Below are positions 24,564 through 34,299 of a stretch of 64,000 nucleotides of DNA, one piece after another. The notes below the pieces were generated by a model, which saw only the letters and a program-made list of their open reading frames with translations, was not told the origin of the DNA and did no database searches. The translations under genes and the position numbers were made by a program. The stretch lies in NCBI GenBank assembly GCA_036873755.1, contig JAVTVY010037187.1:1-64000 (forward strand), given 5' to 3'. Each line of letters begins with the position of its first letter. Within the stretch, counting starts at the first letter, position 1. This DNA is from Hanleya hanleyi (lineage: Eukaryota > Mollusca > Polyplacophora > Lepidopleurida > Hanleyidae).

Positions 24564-24735
24564 CCATCCAGTGATAACTCCATCCAGTGATAACTCCATC
24601 CAGTGATAACTCGCATACTTTTCAACATAATTATTTGACCAAAATGATCATTTGTATAAGTCTCTAAATATTGTGATAATCTGACGCATATTTAACAAAT
24701 TGATACCAGTTATCACTGGCCAAAATTATTCCTCC
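24564..24735. repeat. Triplicated CCAGTGATAACT unit with inverted partner
   Basis: The unit tccatccagtgataac is repeated three times in tandem (24564-24612). Its inverted form, agttatcactgg, occurs at 24708-24719. It could be a very small TIR element, but the ends are not defined. Confidence 0.5.
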
Positions 24736-24767
24736 ATGCAGTATGGGCTAACATGGGCAGAAATTAG

Positions 24768-25574
24768 GAAATAATGTTCTCACAGGTGTTCTCAATGGTT
24801 ATTTTACGCACGGTTATTGTGGGAAAGTTCGCCCGCACCCTAAAATTTATAAACTTTCCCACACTAACCGCGCATAAAATAACCATTGAGCACGCCTATG
24901 AACACATTATTTCTATTGCACTACCCAAATTAATTATCAACAAAGATTATAATGAAAGGTTGGGAACATATTTTAAACTTTGACAACCTTTAAATTCTAT
25001 AACACTTGTGTCTGTTACAATCTGCTATCCGTACAATTATTGAGCGTTTTAGCACGGTTGTGTGAAATGTACATATGTCAAGTGCAGGTGTTCATTGCGA
25101 GATTCTATTTTACAAGACGGAAGAGGAAGGGGTCGTCTGCTTCATACAATCGAACAAACGCACAAATAAATTACAAGATGGAATTTCTTTCTCAAGTTTA
25201 ACTGCTGTTTTCATCGTTTAATTGATTAACAAAGCGACACAAATAGACCCAAATCCAAGTATGTTTCACGGAGCCTGGTTCAGCCGACGGAAAAACTCTC
25301 CATTTGAAAGACCACATAAACTCGTCCACTGACATTGAAACGATTTCAACCGAGACCTGAGCATCGTTCCAATATCAGTGGACGAGTTTTGTCAACAAAT
25401 GGGAGAAAGGTTGTCAAAGTTTAAAATATGTTTTCAACCTTTCATATTAATCTTTGTTGGTAGTCAATTTGAGTAGTGCAATAGGATAGAAATAACCTTT
25501 TCATAGGCGTGCTCTTTCCCACACTAACCGTGCGTAAAATAACCATTGAGCACGCCTATGAAAACTTTATTTCT
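24768..25574. mobile_element. 807-bp inverted-repeat element (family E, copy 1)
   Basis: Left arm 24768-25000 and right arm 25395-25574 are inverted copies. The left arm has tctcaatggttattttacgc and aacaaagatt..aatgaaaggttg; the right arm is their reverse complement. Each arm carries a second, internal inverted copy of the block gctcaatggttattttatgc + gcggttagtgtgggaaag or part of it. The middle (25007-25225: taacacttgtgtctgttaca, aatgtacatatgtcaagtgc, gaggaaggggtcgtctgctt) is related to 30486-30710. There is no coding capacity, and the termini and target duplication are not resolved. Confidence 0.75.
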
Positions 25575-25719
25575 CAAGTCTTACATTATGTATGAACCAG
25601 ATGAATACGCGAAATGCCGCGCAGTGGGGCATGCGGCAGCGGGTCATGCCTCTGCCGTGCGAAGTGAACTCGTCCCTCAAAATCAGAAAACTAGGAAATA
25701 TCCCAGTGTCAGTGTGGAG

Positions 25720-25870
25720 GCTTAGAATGTCCGGTGCCTGAGAATGTCCGGTTCCTATATCTTCTAACTCAGTTAGGATATTTTTTCTCGAGTTTAAAGA
25801 TAAGTGTCCGCCCCTTTAGTTTCTACATAGGAAAGGGACATTCTTAGCAAGAACATTATAAGCATTCACA
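25720..25870 (+). repeat. Dispersed repeat family T, copy 1
   Basis: The order gtgtggaggcttagaatgtc, gagaatgtccggttcctat, gataagtgtccgcccc and gggacattctta recurs on the minus strand at 56695-56870. The words gaatgtccgg and aagtgtccg occur repeatedly. The class is unknown. Confidence 0.65.
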
Positions 25871-27139
25871 CCGGTACTTATAAGTGGAATATGTACTCTC
25901 AAAATTCTTCAAGACTAATTGGAAATGCTCAGCGATAGCGAGTTCCAGCTAATAACGAAAATCCTATTAACGAAAATTAACATTTCACATTGAACATAGT
26001 AAATTTAATATAGCTTACTTTAGCTTACCTGTAACCGTTCACAGGCTCTACGCCAAATGTCTGCTTCCCTAGGTTTATTGTGAGACAATATCCCCTCCAA
26101 CACGCAAGATACCTCTATGAATTATTTCCGAGGTATAGCCGTCTTAATGACCGTATCAAGCGCTTGCACATTGTGAACCATACCGCGATTCACAACCTGT
26201 CTCTATAATCAGAGCTACCAGCGGTACCTTTGAACATACCGGTACCACAGCGAGGGCAGGTAAATTAATGAGGGTTTGTGCTTGAATGACAAAAGGCCTA
26301 GTTGCGTGGGAAGGCCAAATCTGAACTCCGAAGCAATAAGTGAAACATAAAGATGCGTTAGATAAATACGAGATAACACGGTTCGTGTCTGTTTGACTTA
26401 GTTCCTACAGAAAAGCTCAGTCGGCTGTCAGATTAACCCTTTCCCTTGGTAAAACCATTCAGATTTTGAGAGTTCATTTAACCCTCCCCCTTGGCAAAAC
26501 CGTATGAAGCGTCAGCGTTCCTTAACACGGCGCCTGCCATCATCCATATTAGCTTGATTAAGGAATTTCACGTTTCACTTAACACTATATATATGTACGT
26601 ATGATCCATCTTCATGCCCAAGTCGACTTCTCCGTTACCACTTCCACTTAGCCTTCATATATCCGTCTATCGGTTTTGTTCAAGAGAATTTATAAATAGA
26701 CACAAGATGTCCTAGATCACAATTCAACTTGAATTTCGAAATGGCCGTATGAGTGGGTTAGTTCAGTTCAGTTCGTAATTTCCCCCTTTGAGAGAGGCAC
26801 CTCCATAGGAGTACATATTAATATACAATCAATTGAAACCACTCAACATTTATAGCTCAATTATCGTGCTATGAAGTGAACATTTATACAATTCTACAAT
26901 TGGACGAACTGCTGTCCTGAAAGTGCTGTGATAGTCTAAGCATGTGAGCTTCCTAGCGGTGTATGCGATGTACTACTGTGAGTGGATTTATATAGCGGTT
27001 ACTGAAAGACACCCAGGTACTTTATTCCCCAAGTGCCTCTGCTGGCGAAGGTCTAGCGTAGCAACTAGTTCCACCATCAGTCCATTTTACCCTGGACACC
27101 GAATCAGCCCAGCGCCTTGTGAATAGGCGAGTATATATG
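25871..27139. other. Unannotated stretch
   Basis: A near-duplicate pair, aaccctttcccttggtaaaa and aaccctcccccttggcaaaa, lies at 26434-26508. The rest shows no gene, repeat family or clear signal. Confidence 0.4.
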
Positions 27140-27225
27140 TAAGCGGTCACTGGCGAGGGGCGAACCCACGCCAGCTGTAGCACTCCGGGTCAGAGTCAAA
27201 CACTCTAACTACTTCGGCCACGACA
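27140..27225 (-). repeat. tRNA-like SINE head, minus strand
   Basis: On the minus strand an A-box-like tggccgaagtagttagag is followed about 45 bp later by a B-box-like gggttcgcccctc (forward gaggggcgaaccc near 27157). This is the RNA polymerase III promoter layout of tRNA-derived SINEs. No body or tail is recognisable, and the acceptor stem does not pair well enough for a functional tRNA. Confidence 0.55.
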
Positions 27226-27835
27226 CGCTCATTTTTTATTGATTGGCTGCCCCTATTTATCTGGTCACACCCACTGCCATATTAGGATAACAACTGAAAA
27301 AACACGTCACCCTACACACAGTCGTAGGGTGGGTTCTGATTGGCATCACTGGATTGTAGACGAAATTTATACTTCGGGTTTGAATACTTAAGGCGGTGAG
27401 ATCAATCAAGGCTAATTCGAAGAGCAAACAGAGAAGTAGACTTGGTATGAAGATGGTATGATCGTGTCACGCGTTCGGATAATGGCGATCCTAGCTAAAA
27501 CCAGGGGTATCTATATCCTTTGGCTTAAAAAGAAACCTTGGCGTTGTGAAGAGATTGTCCCGTCCTTACTTATGGCATACTGCCTCGTTTTGAATGTATA
27601 TATGATGTGAAGTCTGCAGGCTATACCTATAATTGTCATCTTCCTCGGACAAGACGTGTCCTATATCGCGAAGCTATAGGCCTACTCCTTGTATGAATTG
27701 TAGTCGGATGGATGTTCTGGCATAATCGAGATCAGATTTAGGGACCTTATGAAGAGAATAATTTAACCCTGTTTTACAAAGTACATTCCTCCTCCTTCTT
27801 CTCCTCGCACACTCTTGGGGGCATGCTTGATGAAT
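27226..27835. other. Stretch with a short dispersed word, no gene
   Basis: At 27489-27521 the string tcctagctaaaaccaggggt + atctatatcc resembles 53353-53383 (plus) and 36788-36818 (minus), so it belongs to a dispersed repeat. Otherwise I see nothing. Confidence 0.4.
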
Positions 27836-28230
27836 CCGCCATATTTCGGCACAATGTGGAGGGTACGACATTTCAGCACGCGGCATGTCGAAAAGCGACA
27901 TTTCAGCACGAGACATTTCGGCATAAAATGGAGGGTACGACACTTCGGAATGTGACATTTCGGCAACGTTATTTTCAACATCTACAGTTACCTTAAACAG
28001 ATTTTTTTATAATTGTGCAAAAAAGATATATTTACGTGTTTTGAGATACATGTACATAATGTACAGATATATATGAACGATATACAGAGATACATGTACA
28101 TGTATATTGTGGATATTTTAGCAAATTCCCCATCAACAGATATGTATAATGTATAAGATCATGCTGACTGAGGTTAAAGTTTTAATTTATTTCTTAAATC
28201 TGTAACGAATATATAATTGTACTTAGGCCT
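27836..28230. mobile_element. Half-copy of palindromic family P
   Basis: Cluster of the motif cgacatttcggca or its variants (27840-27965), followed by gagatacatgtacataatgt, acagatatatatgaacgata, gcaaattccccatcaacaga and tctgtaacgaatatataat. This is the order of the left arm of the full palindrome at 54788-55680. The mirrored arm is absent, so this copy is truncated near its centre. Confidence 0.75.
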
Positions 28231-28309
28231 ACCTGGGCTGTTGACGTCTTGTGGCGTCTTGAAAAGCCCATGTTAACCCTTTACCCTACTACTGTGGCCT
28301 ACAACAATT

Positions 28310-28400
28310 TCCATTTAATTGGTTGGTTGATTGGTTGGTTGGTTGTTTGAAGTTTAACGTCGCACCTAACCTTATTGGTCACACCGCGACGATGACCCAA
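28310..28400 (-). repeat. Retroposon 3' tail of the AACCAACCAACC type
   Basis: The forward sequence ttggttggttggttgtttga followed by agtttaacgtcgcaccta is, on the minus strand, a gacgttaaac block with an (aacc)n tail, as commonly seen at the 3' ends of molluscan SINEs and LINEs. Only the tail region is recognisable. Confidence 0.55.
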
Positions 28401-28930
28401 ACAAACACACTCTAGCAAAACCCTAACCCTAACAAAAACCCAACCAAAACTACAAGAAAACTTTTGAATTTCGAATTTTGACAATTAGACTCTACAGACA
28501 CTGGTGATTTAAGTGACTGTACATGTATTGGGATACCATTAGATATACAGGAAATACCGGGAAAAATGTTGAAATATTCAGGAGTTGTATTTTTTCGAAT
28601 AGTCTGCTTGAAAATATAAAAAATACCCTCTATCTCCACAATAGCATATAGATGAACCTTAACAGTCAGTGAATGTCACCGCACAAATAACAAAAGCCTA
28701 AAGCTTTCCAACGATCATTATGTTGATTACGTTATTCTAGGAATTCCATTCACAACACAGCTGTGTTTATACCTGGAAGATATTTTCAATATGACAGATG
28801 AAAGTTAGAAGTACATGGTGTGTTCATTTCATATAACAGTCACATTTCGGAGAGATATGAATGCAAGCTCAAAGGGCGATTATATGTATCAAAGACACCG
28901 GAAAATTCGGCACCATCTCATTTAGCTTAC
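28401..28930. other. Unannotated stretch
   Basis: Short minus frames only. I see no repeats or signals beyond a two-unit ccctaaccctaac word. Confidence 0.4.
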
Positions 28931-29464
28931 ACTAAGTGAAAAATCCCAATTCCAGGTCTCTCACTAGAACACAGTAAAACACAGGTTTTGCTCACTCACA
29001 ATCTTCTATAGAATGTATGACACAAATACAGCCCCAAATTTGGCTTCTTGTCCTGCAAAATGCGTAGTTTGAAGCATGAAAAATATCATCTCCATAGTCA
29101 AATCTACGAAGCAAATTTCTGGTGAAATATACTACAAAATACGATGTAAAGGTGTAATGATACATCATTTTCCTACCCAATGCAAAAAAGAAAGTAGCAG
29201 AGGTCAAAGATACTTTCTTCACAATTGTTGGGATTGTATTTGCAAATTGCAGTCAGACAGGCGGTTCATCTTTGAATGAAATTTATGTATATTATTTTAC
29301 TATGAAGGTGATATTTTTCATGCGTCAAACTACACATTCTTAGGACAAGAAGCCAAATTTGGGGCTGTATTTGTACTACAGATTCTAAGGAAGATTGTGG
29401 GTAAGTAAAACCGGTGCTTTGCTGTGTTCTTTTGAGAAACCTGGAATTGGGATTTTTCACTTGG
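28931..29464. mobile_element. 534-bp inverted repeat with about 170-bp arms
   Basis: Left arm 28931-29100 (aagtgaaaaatcccaattcc, acaaatacagccccaaattt, gaagcatgaaaaatatcatc) is mirrored by 29285-29464. Identity is high but clearly aged. A spacer of about 185 bp separates the arms. The pieces gtcagacaggcgg and tactttcttcac in the spacer have no coding sense. It is probably a foldback-type insertion. No target duplication was found. Confidence 0.75.
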
Positions 29465-29620
29465 TATTGGAAACTGGGCCCTCCCCCTGCCCCTCAAAAA
29501 TTGGACAACAACTAAATTGGAGTTTTGAGGTACCGTATACTTGAACATAATGAGGCCTTCAGAAAAAGGAGATTTTACAGATAATTAGTGTTGGTATCAG
29601 GTTACTTTCAGATATATTTG
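29465..29620. other. Short unannotated interval
   Basis: It contains a C-rich word (ccctccccctgcccc) and nothing else I can name. Confidence 0.4.
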
Positions 29621-29629
29621 TTGGTTCGT

Positions 29630-29692
29630 CGTGATGTAGCTGAAATATTGTTGAAAGCGACGTTAAATTCTATTCACCCACTCACTCCGACT
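29630..29692 (+). repeat. SINE 3'-tail fragment
   Basis: The string cgtcgtgatgtagctgaaat + attgttgaaagcgacgttaaattctattcac is the tail also found at 11580-11640 and, reversed, at 53710-53775. Confidence 0.7.
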
Positions 29693-29990
29693 GTAGAATA
29701 CACACTTGTATAAGATGATTCTGATTCAGTTTATTTGTATAATCTGTATGAATATATAATCACAGTGATCTGGGCTGTAGCACATGTGTATCACATAGTT
29801 TTAATACGTCTAAATGATGTCAATGTAAACACATACATGTTTTTGTTTTATCCTGAGACACAATACTTTATCCCAGTTTAATAATGCCTAAGTTTCTACT
29901 CACTTTGTCGAAGTTGATAATTTAACGTGGATAATTTCTACAGAAGTTTACATCGTATTAGTCCAACAGTCCGTCTATATGTCAGAATAA
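29693..29990. other. Unannotated stretch
   Basis: AT-rich sequence without features I can support. Confidence 0.4.
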
Positions 29991-30160
29991 ATGTGAATCT
30001 CTATATTATTAACATAATTTGGCATCTGAAATAAAGCTGCCGAAAGACGCGTACGAAAATATCGTATACTCACAACTTTGTGCCGAAATGTCACCTGCCG
30101 AATATCCTGTGCTGATATGTCGATTACTGAAATGTCGCGTGCCGAAAGGTAATGAAGCGT
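29991..30160. repeat. GCCGAAATGTCG motif cluster (family P end)
   Basis: Six or more variants of tgccgaaatgtc are interspersed here (from agctgccgaaagacg to gcgtgccgaaaggtaat), preceded by tctgaaataaagctgccgaa. The same introductory phrase, gtgaaataaagttgccgaaa, opens the cluster at 56308. It is probably one terminus of a family P element. Confidence 0.65.
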
Positions 30161-30485
30161 ACCAATGGCTGTAACAATCCCCGCCCCCGCCCTCTCCCAT
30201 CTCATCGTGAACAGCCATAATTCCGTACCTCCGGGCAACCGTCTTATTTACGTAAATGCCCGAGAAGTCTCCCGATGGTTATTTCAGTTGTTCGCCCTCT
30301 GTATCAGTCGCCCCAACAAAATTATACCTTTTTCTTGATAGTGAGATTAAAGCCGCGTTACACGCTCTTTGGATATCACAGGTTGGTATACCGGCATGTA
30401 AGACGAAGTGGGTCACCCGAGAGGGCGCTTACATGCATTACCATAAAGTGTTCCTCCATCAGTAAGTACAGGTTTGTGATATATA
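30161..30485. other. Unannotated interval with overlapping short frames
   Basis: Two plus frames (69 and 72 codons) and a minus frame overlap. None has a domain. I see no other feature. Confidence 0.35.
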
Positions 30486-31810
30486 TTCTATAACACTTGT
30501 GTCTATAACAAATTGTTAACCGTGCATATATCTGGAGTGTTTTAGCGTGGTTGTGTGAAATGTACACGTGTCAGACGCAGGTGTTCATTTGGGCGATTCC
30601 AAGTTACAAGGCGGTAGAAGAAGAGGTCGTCTGCTTCATACAATCGAATCAACACACAAATAAATTACAAGATGAAACAAGTTTAACTGTTCTTTCCATA
30701 ATGATTTTGATTATCAAAGAGACACATACAGACCATTATTTCCACACAGTCTGTCTCAGGTGGGAGAATTATCCCCCAATACGAGACCACATGTACTGGT
30801 GAATTGATATTGACACGATGACAGTTTACGTATAGGGCAAGGGTGAAGATTGAAATATATTGTAAAAATTAACTACCTCTCTCCCCGATTGTCATATGTT
30901 TGTTAAACGTTTCCCCCTGGTTGTCATTTTGTCAACGAGCCAATATCATTTCACGAGTGTATGTGGTCTTTTATTGGGGGGAAATTCTTTCACATGGTAC
31001 AGACTGGGTAGAACACACAGGCCCGCAAAACAAGAGTTTTGGGGAGTGTGGACGATGGTATTACGGTGACGTGTCGAAATATAGGGTCTCTATATAACCC
31101 CATGCTTTATATAAATCAACATCAAGGTGTGAAACGGACTTTGGGTGAATCGAGAAATAAACGGTTTACCGCCAAACAAAATACATCAGCATATTCTACA
31201 AGTATCACTTTATATATTCCCGTCGTCAAATTAGTAAATTTGTGCAATTTTTTACCTTTGCCGGGCGATTCAAAATCCAACCAGACTGTCCATCCATCTA
31301 GGAACAGCCCGATTATGGCGGGCTTCGTTCTCAATTCTGATTGGTCAATTGGGACAGCTGATCTGTGTGTGACCTCTCTTGCCGGAGGCGTGTCTCGACT
31401 GACCAATCAGAATTGAGAACGAAGCCCGCCATAATCGGGCTGTTTCTAGATGGATGGACAGTCTGGTTGGATTTTGAATCGCCCGGCAAAGGTAAAAAAT
31501 TGCACAAATTTACTAATTTGACGACGGGAATATATAAAGTGATACTTGTAGAATATGCTGATGTATTTTGTTTGGCGATAAACCGTTTATTTCTCGATTC
31601 ACCCAAAGTGCGTTTCACGCCTTGATGTTGATTTATATAAAGCATGGGGTTAAATATAGAGACCCTATAATTCGACACGTCACCGTAATACCACTGTGCA
31701 CACCCCCCAAAACTCTTGTTTTGCGGGCCTGTGGTAGAACATAATGGTCTATTTGTGTCTCTTTGTTTCAATTTCATGATGGAAAGAACAGTTAAACTTG
31801 ATATGGAAAT
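30486..31810. mobile_element. Family E relative interrupted by an hAT-like palindrome
   Basis: The segment 30486-30745 resembles the middle of the element at 24768-25574 (ctataacacttgtgtctata, tttagcgtggttgtgtgaaa, gaggtcgtctgcttcataca). Its 3' block caagtttaactgttctttcc (about 30678) reappears inverted at 31741-31800 (ggaaagaacagttaaacttg). The interval between is split by the 718-bp element at 31016-31733. Boundaries are approximate. Confidence 0.6.
31016..31733. mobile_element. 718-bp hAT-like palindromic MITE with 8-bp duplication
   Basis: The termini CACAGGCCCGCAAAACAAGA (29 bp identical on both ends) are flanked by the exact 8-bp direct repeat GTAGAACA (31008-31015, 31734-31741). An 8-bp duplication and a CA-GG-type end fit the hAT superfamily. 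The whole element is one inverted repeat: arms of about 332 bp, nearly identical, around a central spacer of about 52 bp (31348-31399). It encodes no transposase; open frames on both strands (125 and 176 codons) are mirror images forced by the palindrome. High arm identity suggests recent insertion or arm homogenisation. Confidence 0.92.
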
Positions 31811-33354
31811 ATCACTGGTAGCGAAAGGAGCTGACTCGAAAAGCTGTACTCTAGCCTGCAAGCTGACTTAGTATTGATAAACCCATATAAGCCTACATTT
31901 GACAATGCATTTGTTGTAAGGTAATACAAAACGAAATATCTAAAAAAAATTTACATAAAATCTACACATGATGTGTGTAGAAACGGATTTGAAATGGATT
32001 TTCAAAGAATTTTTTCGCTTTATCAAGATTATTTTGTTTCAGTGTGGCACTCATTCAGATTTGTGCATGCACGATGAAGATGTAAAAAGCAAAATACAGA
32101 ATTCTACATGGACTGATGATAATCAGGTCCCTATCCACAAAGTTTATATGTACGGGGAAAGAATAATAGTCCGTACAACAAAACCCGATCGTGTCAGCCG
32201 TGGATAGACCTCGTTGATCTTTCTGACGTCTTCAACACATCCGTGAATGGGTCAATGAGAAGGGGAGATTATTTACCAGTATCTATCATTCAAAGTAAGA
32301 AGAGTATTCACACATGGACGAAAGCCTAGTGTTAATTAACACCTAGACTCCCACCTGGTCACGGCACGTATCGGCGACTAAATTACACCAACTGAGGATG
32401 ATATATACGTGTCCAAGTAAAGGGCGGTCCTAAAGAACCTGGACTAATTTCACCATGGGCACTATTCTGGTATACGGTCCATGGTGAAATGTACCAGTCA
32501 GTCGGTTTATTCTTAGATCTCAGTTCATGTACATATGTCAAATAGACAGGAATCTCCTTTCAGTCCGTATTCCGTTCCACGGACCCATCCTAGAAACATG
32601 TCGTCCCTTGCAATAATACCTTTGGTCCAATATATAGACACACGTCTTATTATATTGTATTATTAATATGGAACAGTGTGACTTTTCCTGAAATATCCTG
32701 ATATGTCAGAGTGTTCGCATGCCATATAGGTTATTGTTGAGCGCGACAATACGACTTGTACAATACCAAATCCAGTCAGATGCTATGATTGCCACCTCTT
32801 GTTTGTCCAGTTAACCAATCAGCTGACAGACAAGCACTTCCGCTTTATCCTGGGGTCCAAATTATATTGTGATAGACTCCCATTCGAAACAATATATTTA
32901 CATTGCTCGTTGACATAAGTATACCAATGATAGAGAACAACATTAAACTCGTCATTTTTCGAAGTTGTATTTTAATCGACGCGTCACATCATTCTATTGA
33001 GCTCTTTTGGAGCCCCAAGTCATCTACATGTACCCCGATCACAAGCTTTGGTCAAGTATTGTTAATAGATAACTGTGGTCTTCCAAGTGAGCGCCACGAA
33101 CTGAACATATCCCTTGAACTAAATCAAAACCGATATTTTTCAAATTCACACAAGCAGTTCTTTTGTTGTTGTTTTTTTTTATGCTTGTAGATTGTTGTAA
33201 GTCACAACAAGTCACTCTTTCTCGGGAACAAGAAAAACGAATAATTCTGACAAAAAAATGCGTTGTCACAGACATCCAAGAAATGTAGCTCTCTACCACT
33301 TCTGGAGGTGCAAAGTCCCCGATCGCTACGATCAGAGGTCTACACAAACTGCGG
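31811..33354. other. Unannotated stretch
   Basis: One hairpin is visible: tttcaccatgg near 32450 and ccatggtgaaa near 32480 pair around a loop of about 20 nt. Open frames (79, 95 and 102 codons) overlap or lack domains. I see no repeat family. Confidence 0.4.
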
Positions 33355-33530
33355 TTTGTTCATTAAGGTGCAGGAATGGTTATTATTGTCTCGCATGCTA
33401 TTTAGCAGATCTGCTACTTCGCAAATAATTTCTAAAATCAGTGATATTTAGAAAGGGGTGTGCTACTTCGAAGATAATTTCTAGGATTACTGCTAGTTAG
33501 CACTTTGACTCGCCTGTTCCCAAAGGAAAT
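33355..33530 (+). repeat. Repeat shared with 61130-61290, possible peptide relic
   Basis: The order cattaaggtgcaggaatggt, ttattgtctcgcat, tttagcagatctgctacttc, gataatttctaggatt and gctagttagca matches 61290-61130 read on the minus strand. The frame here reads NCGLFIKVQEWLLLSRML, and the minus-strand frame there reads DTCELLIKVRDWLIFSRI, so peptide similarity is also present. Both then run into AT-rich sequence ending in aatatattgtataattagca. It is either a repeat or a duplicated exon with surrounding intron. Confidence 0.55.
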
Positions 33531-33840
33531 ATATTGTATAATTAGCACAAATGCTAAATATTGAATATTTCTTTCTAAATTGCAGCCAGAAGAAATATTC
33601 AATATTTATGATAACTCGCCAACGCAAATTGTCGGACTGCCTCTCCCGAAAGAAAATATATCGTATAATTTGCACAAATGCTAAATATTGAATATTTCTT
33701 CTAAATTGCAGCCATGATAAATATTGAATATTTCTTCTAAATCGCAGCTCCAAATTGTCCAATTGCCTCTCCTTAAAGAAAATATATTATATAATTAGCA
33801 CAAATGCTACATATTTTCAATCTTGTATGGACTGGTGAAT
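33531..33840. repeat. AT-rich repeats (aaatgctaaatattgaatat), array outlier
   Basis: The words tataattagcacaaatgcta and aatattgaatatttcttcta + aattgcagcc are repeated three times, related to the gctaaatattgaatata core of the satellite at 34300-36200 but with different spacing. It is probably the seed or a decayed flank of that array. Confidence 0.75.
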
Positions 33841-34090
33841 AAGGAGGTTTAAGACAGTCCTACACCTTATTTGCTGGTCTGTGCAACTCCTCTGACAATA
33901 ACAGGGATTATTCTATCGTTCTTCCTGGTTAAACAACGCGCATGTGCTGTTATGTAAGGATTTTTAAGACAGTCGCAAGTACATTTTCATTTGTGGTCTG
34001 TGCAACTCCACTCAGACAATAACAGATTATTCTATCGGTCTTCCTGGTTAAACAACGCGCGTGTGCTGGTATATAGGCTGTTTAAGACAG
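33841..34090 (+). repeat. Tandem duplication of a unit of about 118 bp
   Basis: The block ggtttaagacagtcctacac, ggtctgtgcaactcctctga, caataacag.gattattcta and cttcctggttaaacaacgcg is followed by a second copy from about 33960, and the start of a third (ctgtttaagacagtcccagg) near 34077. Confidence 0.85.
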
Positions 34091-34299
34091 TCCCAGGTAA
34101 TGCTTGATTGATGCCTACAGAACGAGCGATATAAAGGCAACCTCACTGATGCAGACAGCTGACATGTATTCAGACTTACTGGCACTACAAACCAATCACT
34201 GAACGATGACCGAAGGGGTTTCGGAGACAATCGGTCCCTTTTATTGTAATTTCGAAAGAAACAAAACGCCAAAAACAACATCTTCCTTTGGTACTTGAT
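34091..34299. other. Short unannotated interval
   Basis: It connects the tandem duplication to the AT-rich satellite. Nothing recognisable. Confidence 0.4.

Noticed and set aside
28428..28442. Telomere-like ccctaaccctaac
   Set aside because: Only two units, surrounded by unrelated sequence; chance or a minor remnant.
31039..31861. Pair of near-identical open frames on opposite strands (125 and 176 codons)
   Set aside because: Mirror images forced by the hAT-like palindrome; no domain and no independent support.
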